Part shown: positions 11,195 through 23,765 of the stretch, piece after piece
Position numbering within the stretch: the stretch's first letter is position 1
Layout: every line of letters begins with the position of its first letter
Assembly (NCBI RefSeq): GCF_021130785.1
Contig: NC_060214.1
Location: forward strand, 104,462,001 to 104,526,000
Source: Homalodisca vitripennis
Taxonomy: Eukaryota > Arthropoda > Insecta > Hemiptera > Cicadellidae
Length of the DNA stretch: 64,000 bases
Direction: 5' to 3'
The notes under the pieces: model-generated
Databases searched by the model: none
The model's input: only the letters and a program-made list of their open reading frames with translations
What the model was told of the DNA's origin: nothing
Program-made: the position numbers and the translations under genes

Positions 11195-14100
11195 AAACCT
11201 AAGTGTCTCAAACTACTGTCATCACTGTGGCCTCACTCCAATTTCACTCCCACTGATTTGACGTCTTCTGACGGACTCAGACAGACTCCCCTTGTTATCT
11301 TGCACTTACTTCTTCCCACCCTTATCCCAAGAATTGGGTTTTCTCTTCTTTGACCTTAGTTTAAATTGAATCAGGCAGAATTATTGTGAAACTATGTTTG
11401 TACTCCACCTTGTATAAAGGTCACCAGGTAGCTCTTAATAATTTTTTTAGTCCTCAAACAGTTTAAAACTGCATATTTACATTCTACCCCAACATGTTAA
11501 GCCATATACCGGTGAAATCTCAAAACCATGGGATGGTAGCTCAAACCGGAAAAAATCTCAAGCTGATAGCATTGTTGAAGAAATTACGTTTTCTACACAA
11601 ACGTAGGTCTTGTAACTTTTTGTCGTATATCCAACCGTAAAGGCACAAAATGCTCTCAAAAGTCAAATTAAGCATAATGCGCTTGTGGTGTGGGCCAAAT
11701 TTATTGCTGTCAAATTTATCTTTAGTGTGTTATGAAAGCAAATATAACTTTGAAAAACAGTATTTACGTTGATCCAACATATAACGATGTTATTTATCCG
11801 TAGACCAATTATCCTTTTAATTACTTGAGATCTCAACATTTGTAAACTTCATTACTACCGCACGTGCGTTACTATTAGAACAAGAACCACTTGTAACTTT
11901 TGGATTGCTCGTTAAACATGTTACTTTTATGCAGTTATTCGTAAGTTAGAAGCATTTACGGAGACATACACTAGGTAGAGTTACTTTACATGTCCAAGTA
12001 ATGTCATACACGTTAAAGGTAATGGAGACGCTGTGTTCTCATTTATTAACCTTGTTAGTCCCACTTAGAAGTTTATGTGTTTGCTGGATAAACAGTCGCC
12101 ACACATAAATTCACTTGTTTTAGAAGCGAATGATATACTCGTAGTTTGTGGACTGTGTTCAATCAGATGAACTATTCCTGATAACAATTTTACTACCGGG
12201 AATCTAACGTAATTCTTACTGCTAATCATTTGTGATTATCTTTTACTACATATATTATTTGTTATTTTATGTACTATTCTATTTTAACTCTCTTTCATCA
12301 ATCAGACGAGTTTATTCTATGGGTAAATAATTTAAATTAAACATATCCTACTTAGTTTTATATATAAGACAATACAAAGATTACCATTTTTTAACCATAC
12401 TGAATTGTGGCTTCAATTATGCAGAAAAGTTTATCATGATCTTTAGAAATGTTATAATGTTTAATGAGATTTGTAGTCCAAAATGTTAATACATGTAAAC
12501 AGGTCAAAAATGAAAAAGTCATCATAGTATTATCGATTTTTACTATTAAATTAAACTAGAGAAGTGTGACGGCAGCTGAATATTATATATTATTAGTTTC
12601 AATGGCGGAAGGTCTATGTCTTTAATTTTGAAGGCAACTCCGTTCATTTGATAACTTATAATTCCTTGTAGTATATTATGGTCTTACTTATTATTATTAT
12701 TATTATTATTTTTACACAGTAGTTAACTACACAGATAATTTCGCTCGGTGAATGTCTGAGTAGGTGTCGCAAATTACAATAAAATAATACTGAGAATTTT
12801 AACTCATTCTTATTATTGAACAATCACTTGGTTTTAAGTGCATTATACGTCGGGCTGTTAGTCAAAATTCACTTTTCTGATAATAAATAATTGATAATGT
12901 TTGCATTGACTTGAACAAGAAATAAAGTTGGTAGCAAATTTATATCCCATGAGCTTTTACTATAAATATTACAAGAAAAATTTTACTTACAGTATTTTAT
13001 ACTTAATAAAGTCAAATAATTGTTACAAACAAGTAGATAACTGATACTATAAGAATGGCTGATATTGCTCTTAAATGTATGCCAACAATAGAATTTTGAT
13101 TTTGCATTTACTAATATAAGCCTACGTTAAGTTCAATCTAAATTGCGTCTCAACGAGTGAACTCTTTCACATTTCCCTACATTAATTTTTTCCAACATCA
13201 TTAAAACACTTATATGCACTTAGTTACTCGCAGTTTAAAGATTATTTTACAAAGTATATTTTAATCAGTAAATTTGCACCGCTATAATTTTGTAGAGAAA
13301 GGGGCATCGATAAGGTCTTCTAATGAAATAAGAAATTTAGTTATTAATCAATCAATATTACAACATTACAAGACGAAATACTATTCAGAATATTACTACT
13401 TAAACATTTTAAATACTTTCTATAAACAATTTCATATTTTGTAAACTAATCTGACATAATATTTATATGTTTTTTATATTTATTGAAAAACTAACAAAGC
13501 CTATGATAAGTTAATTCTAAAGTCCGTCTCAAGCTTAAAATGTTTGTTCTGCACGATCCAAACTCTCATTCACGTTTCTCTTCATGAATGCCTTCCATCA
13601 CCATTAAAAAATTTAATCTACACCAATCTTTGTACGAAACAAAAACTAATTCTGAAGAAACTACTGCATATCCACCAATATTGCTTTTAATTCGTACTCG
13701 AAATACAAAAATTATACTATTTGATAATTAGAGAATATTGCCTACTTAAGGATATTTCATAACATATAAATTAGTAAGGACTCAAGTTCGCGATTCTAAA
13801 ATCACATTAATTGAATGTCAATATTCATTAATTTTAACGTTTTTTAGGGCATTGGAATAAAATTCAAAACGTTTAGTAAACCCTCTTCATTTTTAAACGT
13901 AATAAATATATAATAGTTGATTTGCAATGGTAAAACATTGTTTTCTACTTATCTCTCGATCTCTCTTCTAAGGTATACTGTCACCTTTTAATTGTTATTA
14001 GTGTTCGGAATAGGTATAATAAAGTAACTTAGCTTCAGTAAGTTTTAATAACGGTTATAACCACCATATTAAAACTAGAGTTCAGGAGGCTAGTCATTTC

Positions 14101-15209
14101 TCTCAAATGCAAGACTACACTTTGTAAGCTTTGGGAGATTAGAGGGGAGAAGTAATAACAATTCTGGTTGACAGTTAAAGTGTTGTGTGTTGAACGTTCT
14201 AACGTTCCACATTCATAATGTCATGCAAACTGTTATTTTATGCAACATGTTTGTGTGTGATTTGACAAACATACGTATAAAGAAAGAAACTTTCTTTACA
14301 TTCCTATAATATGTATTACCACCTGACGTGAATATCCAACCATACTTTGTCGGGGAAACTTCTTAAGTAGAAATATCTTTTTGACATAGTTATTCATGAC
14401 TTTTTGTCCGTTTCCGTAATCGATAACTACAAAAACGTTATTACAGAGTTACTATCGTATTTATTTGGCCAATATTACATATGCCTCACCGAAATAGGAA
14501 GTTTAAGCAAAATTCTCCTAAACTATGTATACCGAAACATAAATTATTATTTATTCTGATTTTGCCTTTGAATAACTGGTAGTAATTACCAGTCTTAAAC
14601 ATACAAATTAGTATCGATTGTATTTAAGTACCTGTAATACTGCTTCCATGTCATTCGTGCTTATAATCCATTTATTTACCATATGTATTTACTTGTGGAT
14701 ATATAACCACATAAAACTTTAATTAGCAGGAGTATGTTTATTCTTTGTACAAAGAGATTTGGTCAGCACTAAAGTCTATGGTAGTGAGTACAATTTTATT
14801 ATTCTGTCAATATATTATTGGTAGATTTTACTTTTTTTCAGTCATCTGGTAAAGAGAATTAACGGTAACAGACAATTTTTATTATTCCTCACTCCTCAAA
14901 CTCCAGTTCTAACGTATTTCAATTTAGCTACTCAACTGTTTTACTTTGTCTTTATAAATGAAAGTCCTTTAATTTGAATAAATACTTCAATCTTTATATA
15001 CAACAACATCGAATTTAGGTGTAGTGTATTTTGTGTTCTATGTTGTATACTGAACAAACATTACAATTAATTAATTTTATTTTATATTATTTTTATTTAC
15101 TATAGTATATTTTATTACTAGTCTATTTATATCTAACTTCATACTTAAGTTCTTTGTGATTATTAATTCAGTGCAGCCCTATTGCTTTCAGATTTTTTTA
15201 GTTCAGCGT
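11195..15209. other. AT-rich intergenic or intronic sequence
   Basis: No gene supported. A (TTA)n microsatellite lies at about 12688-12712. Open frames are short and without recognisable domains. Confidence 0.5.
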
Positions 15210-15450
15210 CATTAATTAGTATTTGTTTATTTAAGTTAATTTATGTTTTAGAGATAATGTTCGTAGATTTTTCACACAACGTGGTTGGTGTGATCCTGAC
15301 TTAGGATTGTACTACTCTCTTGTGTAGTTTGCTTATTTTAACTTAGTTTGTAGTTATGTGTTAAGTTAATTATTCACATGAAGAAGAAATTATGTTACAG
15401 ACTAGTATTACTGATTTCTACATAAAGCAATAGCTAATGTCCGTGAAATT
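15210..15450 (+). mobile_element. Old Penelope-like element 3' terminal remnant
   Basis: This stretch is a diverged copy of the 3' end of the Penelope-like element at 39500-39730. Shared blocks in the same order are an ACAAC(A/G)TGG-GTGAT region, TTATTTTAAC(C/T)TAGTTTGTA, a TTATT-AC-TGAAGAAG block, TTACTGATTTCT and CTAATGTCCG against CAAATGTCCG. It has lost the coding part and its hammerhead-like core is damaged. It therefore represents an older insertion of the same family. Confidence 0.6.
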
Positions 15451-16217
15451 ATGTTTCCTTTACAATCCTTCCCTCGACAAAGACAAACTAATACAAGATA
15501 ATAAAGTTTTTAATATTTTGTTTTAATTAAAGCTTTCGAAAAAACTCGATTAGAACAAACATACATGATTTTATAATTACGTACTCGTGAGCCTTTCGAA
15601 GACACAATTAGCATCAACTGTTATGGCGTTAGGCACTGCCATAAGACTCAGAGAACGTTAGGTAACAAGATTAATGATAGGAGTAGCTCTTTTATAGTTA
15701 CTGTTCATCTTTACGTAAAATAAAATACCATGAGCTATCAAACAGTCGACTAAAACAGGTTGTAAAACAGTAGACTATAAAAAAACTGATTCTAGAAGAG
15801 CATCTTCTTCAATCAAAGTGAGTAAAGAAAGTACGGTGGAAATAAAGCGATATTTCCTACCCTTTAGGATTCTATTAATTTCTATTTTTTTCTATTCAAA
15901 GGCTTCCAGACACTCTCCGTACAACAATGGTGTTGAACTATTGACAGTTATTTAACACGATTTTTACTTGAATTTCCTCAAGTAACCTTCACTAGTACAC
16001 TTTTCGTCAATGTTGAAAAGTACAATGTGACGGGAAAGTGTAATCAAGTAAACAGAAGAAACTACTGCCTTATCGCACTGTTTAAAGTCATTTATTGGGC
16101 CTATTAACAGGCTGTTACGGAAGGATACAAAATGTCATGTTTGTGCGAAGCTACAGTTGCAATTTAAATAATATCTTATTTTTTGGTATTATGTGACTAA
16201 CGCGGTGAAAGGTTTAT
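15451..16217. other. AT-rich spacer
   Basis: No gene recognised between the Penelope-like remnant and the TTAA-flanked transposon. Confidence 0.5.
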
Positions 16218-16221
16218 TTAA

Positions 16222-16233
16222 GGGGAGTCGGAT
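16222..16233. repeat. Terminal inverted repeat, left end of the TTAA transposon
   Basis: GGGGAGTCGGAT, preceded by TTAA. It pairs with 18847-18858. Confidence 0.88.
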
Positions 16234-16635
16234 TACCCTATCTTTCCCATGTTAAATAGTACAACTTTATGTACCATTTTCTAAGAAACCGTTACAGATA
16301 AAAACTTAAACCTTTTTTTATTTTATTATACATATATTGTTGTACATTTAAGGCACAGCATTTTAAGGTGTCATATATTTAAGTAATGTTTTTAAATTTT
16401 TTTATTTTAGCATAAAAAATTTTTAAAAAGTTACTGTTTGAACGTATGTAACTTGGAACTGAAAATAATAAATGTAATTTCCTGTGCCATCTGTATTTAT
16501 ATATGGCAATCAAAAAAAAGTAGGGCAATATCTTTTTTGGTTTAGGAGATAAAGGTACATTTGTGTAAAAAACACCGTTTTCCGGAAAACGCATTTAAAG
16601 TCAAAACGCAGGTTATCATATGACAATAACTCACT

Positions 16636-18432
16636 CTAGTGCATTCCAGCTCCATATGCAGGGTTTTCCGGGTCTTCCTGCTGTTCAAAATGGTCCTCTA
16701 GTTTCTTTTTAGCTGAGGTCAATTCCCGACAACACTTTTTCTCTATGTCTTCTATTGCTTTATCGGCTTTCCAAATCCTAGTATTGTCCAATCGCGTCAT
16801 CACTTTCACACAGTTTCTCCCTGGTCTAATGTTTAGCTTACTCAAAATTCTACACTTAGCAATGTTTCCATCGTAATAACAAGCTACAGCATCATAAGCT
16901 CCAAATTCTAAAGTGGTTTTCATTATAAATGTAGTTTTGAGGAGCCTTGACCAGATAATGCTGTTCAGTGATTCGCACGGGTTTTGAGTGCCCCCATGTA
17001 AACATTTAGATAGGAGACTTGTTTGGCATAAGTCTCTGAAAATTGGTTTTATGGACTCTATAACAATTGGATTTACATGGTTATGTTCATTGTGATTGTA
17101 TACTTCTTTAGCCTGAACAGACTTTTGGTATTTACACCAAGTGTCTGGTGTTTTTGGGCAAAGCGCGTGAGCTGGACTTTCATTGCTAGAACTGATGTGA
17201 AAGTACTCAGACCATATAGCTTGTCTCATTGCTTCAAGGCTATGTACATTTATGCGAATTGATAATCCATAATATGTCTGCATATCATTTATTACTGAAA
17301 AGGTCAAGCGTCCCTTACCTCCGATTGGTTTTCCATCTGAAAGGAGTGTTTTCCCCTTTCGCTTCTTGTGAGCTCTTAGAGGTGTCCCCATGCGCTTCTG
17401 GACATGGCCAACACACTCTTTCTTTTCAATATGGAAGTCTGATCCATATGGCATAGCTGCTGCAACAGTAGGATATGAGGCACTGTCACCGTCACCTAAA
17501 AAGTACTTGTACCTGATACCGTATGTAGCCTCAGACTTACGGAAAATATCCAAAACACCGTCCACCTCAATTCTCCCACTTACGCCTTCATAATTTTCAA
17601 CACACCCTGCTTCATGTTGTTTCTGTAACCTTCCCTTGCATCTAAAATATTTTGTCAATACCCTAATATCTATAACCTTGCCACTGACTTCACTTATAGC
17701 ACTTACAACTCCGTTTAGAGAGGAGTGACCCCGTTTCTGCCACGTGCCGTCAAATATTGCAGTAATGTCTCGTTCACCTTCATTTGCTTCACCACATTCT
17801 TGTACTGCCTGTTGCATAGATTCTAAGCATACCTCTTTTGCAGCATTACATAGCAATTTAGAATAATATTTGAACGCTGGAGGACTGGCCAGATTCATAA
17901 TGCCGCACATCATAACTGCAGCTTGTTCGCCTTTGCCGATAGACCTAAGAGTATAAGCTAACCTAACGTTGATTTCAGTTTTTCCTTTATCCAACTTTTT
18001 ACTGTTATATTCAGAAACATTGTATTTACAAGAGTTACACTGTATGTGAATATTGACACTTAGGCCTTGTCGATTTGTTGTGTTGATCGAAAGGGACCCT
18101 TTAAACTTCTTGCAAACAGCTATTTTCGATAACATAATTTCTAGGTTACCTAGATTCACAATGTCATTGGCACAAGAATCAAAAGCTACAGCTTCCCTCA
18201 TGGATGTCATACTCACTAATATTACCACTTAATTTCTTTCTTGATGTGCTGTCCTTCTTGGCTGCAGTCTCAACCTGAGGTTGTGAAGGGCCTGGTTGTG
18301 GACTAGGGCTACAGCCTAGTGAACTTGATGTACTGCAGCCAACATGTTGCACTACGTTTGTTTTCCCCCCAGGATTACTTTTTCCAAGGAATACATGTTT
18401 TTTTTCTTGAACACCTTTGTAGATCTTGGCAT
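16636..18432 (-). pseudogene. Mutator/Kolobok-like DDE transposase, N-terminus frameshifted
   Basis: The catalytic region is a 530-codon open frame (16636-18228). It shows a Cys-rich N-terminal block (VCKKFKGSL and CNSCKY), then DGTWQKRGHSSLNG with the first Asp, then LGDGDSASYP with the second Asp, followed by KKECVGHVQKR with conserved Cys and His. Near the C-terminus is NPCESLNSIIW with the catalytic Glu. This order matches the RNase-H-fold Mutator-like transposases (PF20700 type) of insects. Upstream, a start-like MPRSTKV begins at 18432, and a Ser/Pro/Gln-rich linker follows in a second frame. Two frame changes, one at an A8 run near 18405 and one near 18190, separate the start from the catalytic part. 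Undetected introns are an alternative. Confidence 0.82.
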
Positions 18433-18846
18433 TTTTATAACTGAAATAGCCTAATCACTACAACACATTCATAACCAAACTCACAACAGCTGAAAACATA
18501 GCAAGTAAACAATGTTTGCTATGACAACAACAAACAAAAGTAAACTTATGTTTCAGTCTGGTTTGTTGTCCAGTCAACAAGTGTACCAACTAAGCAAACC
18601 AAAATTCAATCACAGTTTACAAAAAGCTGTATATATAATAATGTATAATGTTGTACCATAAGTTTGTTCAAACAGCTGGTGACTGCCGACCGATCCCACT
18701 AAAAGTTGAGTGCGCGCATTTATAAAAATGCCAATAAAACTGTTCTAGATGTCAGAAATTAATAACTTTGGAGTCAAATAAAACTTAAAAGTCCAAATAA
18801 TAAGAAACACGCAAAAACTAAAAAAAATTTTTTTTCCCAAAAAGTC

Positions 18847-18858
18847 ATCCGACTCCCC
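18847..18858. repeat. Terminal inverted repeat, right end of the TTAA transposon
   Basis: ATCCGACTCCCC followed by TTAA. It is the exact inverse of the left 12 bp. Confidence 0.88.
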
Positions 18859-18862
18859 TTAA

Positions 18863-21800
18863 AAAGAAACAATTAATCCAGCGCACTCTGTGAGTACATT
18901 TCAATAATTATTTTAACCAACAATATCATCTCTTGAAAAACCAACAATACAATCATGAAATACATGTAGTATGTAATCAAATTGTGTAACTGAAATAATA
19001 AACTATGGATGTGACATTGCCCGATCGCGAAATATAAAGTATTTCTAGTTGAACGCTTTGCTTATCATGGAGACTTCTTTAAGCAGTGTTTTAAACCTGA
19101 AATAAAGAAATGATAACAAATAATTATGAAAAGTACAAACAGAATTTTTACATTGAAACGAATTCAGTATAAGATAATACTAAGAACTATCCTTTCCGCC
19201 AGTACTTAAGTACACGTACATATTAAGAGTCATATCAAAATATTTAATTTAATGTTGAAGGTACAAAACTCATCATCGAGCTATATTGTATTCTTCTGGC
19301 AAATGAACTACAGATCTGTTACGAATGAGGAATTACAGTATAATATTCATATTTACAAATCTTGGATTAATTAGCATTGATTTTAATATAAATAAGTGTG
19401 TTCAGGAATGAAATAAAACTATTACTTTCATTTGACATCGCTATTTCTGTAACGGTTATAAAAGTGTATTAGGCAATTGAATATACGTAACAAAATTAAT
19501 ACAAATTTAATTCCAAAATATAAATGTCTTGTATAAATCACGTTACAGTCTCTGAATTCATGTTAACTGGAAACAGCCCCAGACACACAGACAAGATCAC
19601 ATCAGTAGTTACCAGACTCTTAGTTATAAATATTCATTAATTTTAACAGCTGACACATAGAAGACTAAAAGTCAAAAGTAAACTATATTTCAGAATATAA
19701 AAACTTCAGTCACTATCTCAAACTTTAGCACTAACCTCTCTGTCTAGAAATATTCTTATTCTATAGAATTTTTCGTGTCACTCGTTTTGAATAATTATTT
19801 TATTCAAGTCAAAATTTAAAATATTTACGTATTAATATCTTTAAAAATATAATCCTAGTATTTATGAGAAGCTTCCGTATCATTTATGGCATACTGGCTG
19901 GATGGGAGACATCCATTAAAGGGATATAGATCTATCCTGCATAGAAATAAAGTTTAAAATCCAAGCCCGTACAGCAATTTGTTCTCAAACTATATTTCGT
20001 AAGAGTTTGCTAACGCTCTGCCAAACTCATTAAAATGTTTAATCAGATATCGAGATTTTACCTTAAATAATATCCTTGACTAATTGTCACCGTTGAAGTC
20101 TTTTTACTACAAACAGTTGAAGCGAGATCTGCCATCTTTGTTTCCTATTTCGCATCAGTAATTAAACATCTAAGATATCTCAGTCCGTTTGGAATATATC
20201 CAGGCGTATGAGGACTTATTTTACACCCTGTAATGCAATTGTTATATGTAATTGTTTAGCGTTAAATGACTTACTAAATTTTACTTTATTATATTTTTAT
20301 GGAGGATTAAAATTTACCTCTGTTAAGGTATCACAGAAGTATATGTATAAGGCTAAAAATATTTTGTTTTAAGTTTGTATAAAATTTTTCTCTCGAGTTG
20401 AAGATCCTTATAGCTTGTATCATAATATAGAGTAATGCATTAGTGAAACACTGCATAATATTGTATGTTTGTTGACCACTTAGGGAAGCAATATTGTGCA
20501 TTTACTTTAAAACAAGTCTCATAATATTGACAACAATCGTTCACCCAGTTAAATATATGGTTGACACAAAGTAACTGGAATATCGTATTTGAGAAGCTAC
20601 TGTACGACTTTGTTCATAAATAATCATTGTATTTAAATAATATAGCTGGTTTTTATAGTTTTAAAGTATAAAAAATATTTATTTGTATTTATTTTTCTAA
20701 TGTAATCTTACTTAGACATGATAGGAGAATGTGATTACAAGTACAATATTTTATAAGCATTTTAATTTCATTTCTTCCTCTACATAATTAGAAAATTGGG
20801 CTCATAAACAACTCCACGAGAACAGTCTAAGCACTCTACATGTTAAATTATTGAATAAAAGTGGAAAAGATTATTCTTTGATGTCTTTCTCCCGTTACAC
20901 TGTTGATTGGTTTATAATTATATTCCTGAATCTCAATTAACATATTACATCACTATATTTACATCGCGAAACTGCAGTTATGTTTTCATTTTTTATTGAA
21001 TTACTGGCTAATTTATCGCTTTAAAAGCATTATTATAACAAATACATTAATGCTATTCGTAAACGAATATATACGGTTATGTTTTATCCATTTATCCTTC
21101 TACGGATTATTCATTGATGACATTAATGAATTAATAAATTTCAATCCATCATTTTAATTTTTTTCGACGAGGTGCAATGAAGTTTTTTTTTCAATAATAA
21201 TTTATGAAGTAAATAAAAACATTATTAATTGTAGTTATGTATTATCATTATTTTATAATAATTATAAAAATAAAAGCACCTTTGATGCATTTTTACTGTC
21301 AGTTGTTTCGATTAATTTTAATCAAGAGAAGATGTGTTATACAACACTTACCTAGTAGTAATTCCATTAGGCTATCACTGCTTATTATTATGTAATCTTA
21401 TGTTTACAAACAGTTCTAATATGTTACTTATATTTGAAATTATTTATAGATTTTCAAAGACCAAACTTTAATGTTAAATGCTTCTTATTAATTGTATTTA
21501 CCTTATTATATAAATGTAGCCTACACTGTAGCCCTGTATGTTTGAATAATGTATAATACATTATATTTATATTTCAATCGGCCGAATTTGGACTCATGAC
21601 AAAGAACTCATGTTTTTTAAAACGTTATATAGTTCTATGCCTTTAAACATTTTCCGTTTAATTAATTTTAATGATACAACTTAATCAAAGTATTAAATTA
21701 TACTGCTAGATTATTTTAAATAATCGAAACAAACATTTAGAGTATCAATATAATCGATTATCCGCATCAAATTTTATCTCGTGGCTCCAGAAAAGGTTTT

Positions 21801-22205
21801 AAATTTATTTAGTGAACAATCAAGTTCACAAAGTAAAGATAGCCAAATACATTTTGTAGGCGAGTTTAAAGTTTATTTAAATTTTTATAAAAGTTATATG
21901 TGTAAAACTTATAAACTATAATTATGTGTGTGTGTGTGCTATTTTCAAACAACCATGTAACCATAGCTATACTAATATAAAACTCAACAAAATATAATTC
22001 TTAATACTCGTATTCCCTTAATAATATATAAAAACTTGGCTTGTTGAAATAGGAATAGATGTTCTTTAAAATTAGAGATAAGTGAATTAATTAAGAATAA
22101 GATTAAATTTGTGAAGTCAGACAGTAAAAGAATTTTCAACTAAAAAATATAAAGGCAGTTGCGGTACTGACAGATAGAAGTGACTACTTCTCATAATGAG
22201 CTGTG
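18863..22205. other. AT-rich intergenic or intronic sequence
   Basis: No gene supported. A short (GT)n lies at about 21924-21940. Confidence 0.5.
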
Positions 22206-22206
22206 A

Positions 22207-22260
<54 letters not shown>
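22206..22260. repeat. (AT)n microsatellite
   Basis: About 27 uninterrupted AT dinucleotides. Confidence 0.95.
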
Positions 22261-22262
<2 letters not shown>

Positions 22263-22740
22263 AAAAAGTACGTTTGCCAACTAATAAATGGTTATTTTTT
22301 GTTTTAAAATAATACGACTATTCTTACGTACTATTATTTACTATAAAAAGTTTCGTGTTTATATTAACTGTATACATTTTTTGTAATATTTAGTACATGT
22401 AATATATTAAAATTTATTATCATTGAATTCTACATATTAAAGTAGTAAATACTAAAAATTTTTTATTATTATTGTTTATTTTAATTTCCCAAATTAGGTC
22501 AGTATCATTACCACTAAAGAAATCTTGTATTTCCGAAACAATTACTTCATTTCCATTGTTATTATACTCTAAAAATTAAATTATGGGTATAGATTAACAG
22601 AAATAAGAAATAAAAATCTAGGATAAATATTGCGAAGTATCTTGTAAACATAGCATCTATTGTTGTTCCATATCGCGCTGTACTTATGTTGTTATCGTAT
22701 AAAAAAATTTTTTAATTTAATCTATCTTTAGAAAAGTCAA

Positions 22741-22826
22741 AAAATGGTATTTAAGTCTCTTCAGAAAAAATTATATTAAATTCGGTTTTTACGTAATTTA
22801 TTTTTTTAGGTGAACGTAAGACAAGG
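22741..22826 (+). repeat. First copy of a duplicated 85-bp segment
   Basis: The segment containing TTTAAGTCTCTTCAGAAAAA and TTTTTTTAGGTGAACGTAAG recurs almost unchanged at 23521-23604, about 780 bp downstream. Only a few substitutions and a one-base length change separate the copies. Confidence 0.85.
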
Positions 22827-23473
22827 CGTCATTTAAATTTGTAAAGATTATAATTATCAACGGAAAAAGTAATTTTTTCCAGGATTAAAGTACACTACGG
22901 TTTTTTTTAGTTAAAAAAGAGGTATTTAATTAATTGTAAAAAATTTTTTAGAACTTTATAGGAAAAAAACTAGTAGTTAACTGGAATACAAATTTAAAAT
23001 TTAACGTGCTAAAATTCAATTTTGAAAAGGATGAGCATAAAATACTACTATTAAATAATACAGTACGGTACCTAATTTTACGTTGGACTCATTAATAAAT
23101 AAATAATTAGTACGTACATTTATTCAAACCAGTATTTTACTATATACTCGTATTTTATTATTTTTGTAACCATTGTTTAGCGTTAGATGTTTTTAGCGTG
23201 TTAAATTCAACATAGCTACTAAAAAGCAGAGTTTCAATTGATATTGTAAATTTTGTCAGCTTTTAAATTTAAGCTTAAGTAACCTAACCTGAAAAATTCC
23301 AAAATCAAGGAAAGTCTGCGGAAACAGGGATAGATCCAGACGATGCGCCATTTCGAACATTTACGTTGATAATAATATGAGTAAACTGAACAAACATTTA
23401 GAAAACAAATTATTGTAAAACTCGACTAGATTAGAGAAGCATTTTGTTATTTTCCTTGTCATATATAATGTTG

Positions 23474-23504
<31 letters not shown>

Positions 23505-23520
23505 ATATATATATATATAT
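23474..23520. repeat. AT microsatellite
   Basis: Interrupted TA/AT dinucleotide run directly before the second copy of the 85-bp segment. Confidence 0.9.
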
Positions 23521-23600
23521 GGTGTTTAAGTCTCTTCAGAAAAAAATTATATTAAATTCGGTTTTTACGTAATTTATTTTTTTAGGTGAATGTAAGGCAA

Positions 23601-23604
<4 letters not shown>
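23521..23604 (+). repeat. Second copy of the 85-bp segment
   Basis: Near-identical to 22741-22826 and enclosed on both sides by AT microsatellite runs. This suggests movement or template switching between AT tracts. Confidence 0.85.
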
Positions 23605-23669
<65 letters not shown>

Positions 23670-23765
23670 TTATTTATTTATATATATATATATATGTATA
23701 TATAAATACAACAAATGATATATAAGTGTATGTATATATACATGTATATATATATATGTATATAT
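23605..23765. repeat. Compound AT/TATT/TATG microsatellite
   Basis: A long (AT)n passes into (TTTA)n and then irregular TATATG units. The open frame across it is low-complexity and not a gene. Confidence 0.9.

Larger units (their letters stand above)
16222..18858 (-). mobile_element. Kolobok-like DNA transposon with TTAA target duplication
   Basis: The element begins GGGGAGTCGGAT and ends with the reverse complement ATCCGACTCCCC. It is flanked by TTAA at 16218-16221 and 18859-18862. These are 12-bp perfect terminal inverted repeats around a Mutator/Kolobok-type transposase on the minus strand. TTAA duplications with G-rich ends fit the Kolobok superfamily; piggyBac also uses TTAA but its transposase is unrelated to the one here. 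The near-perfect ends suggest moderate age, while the transposase N-terminus is already out of frame. Confidence 0.85.
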
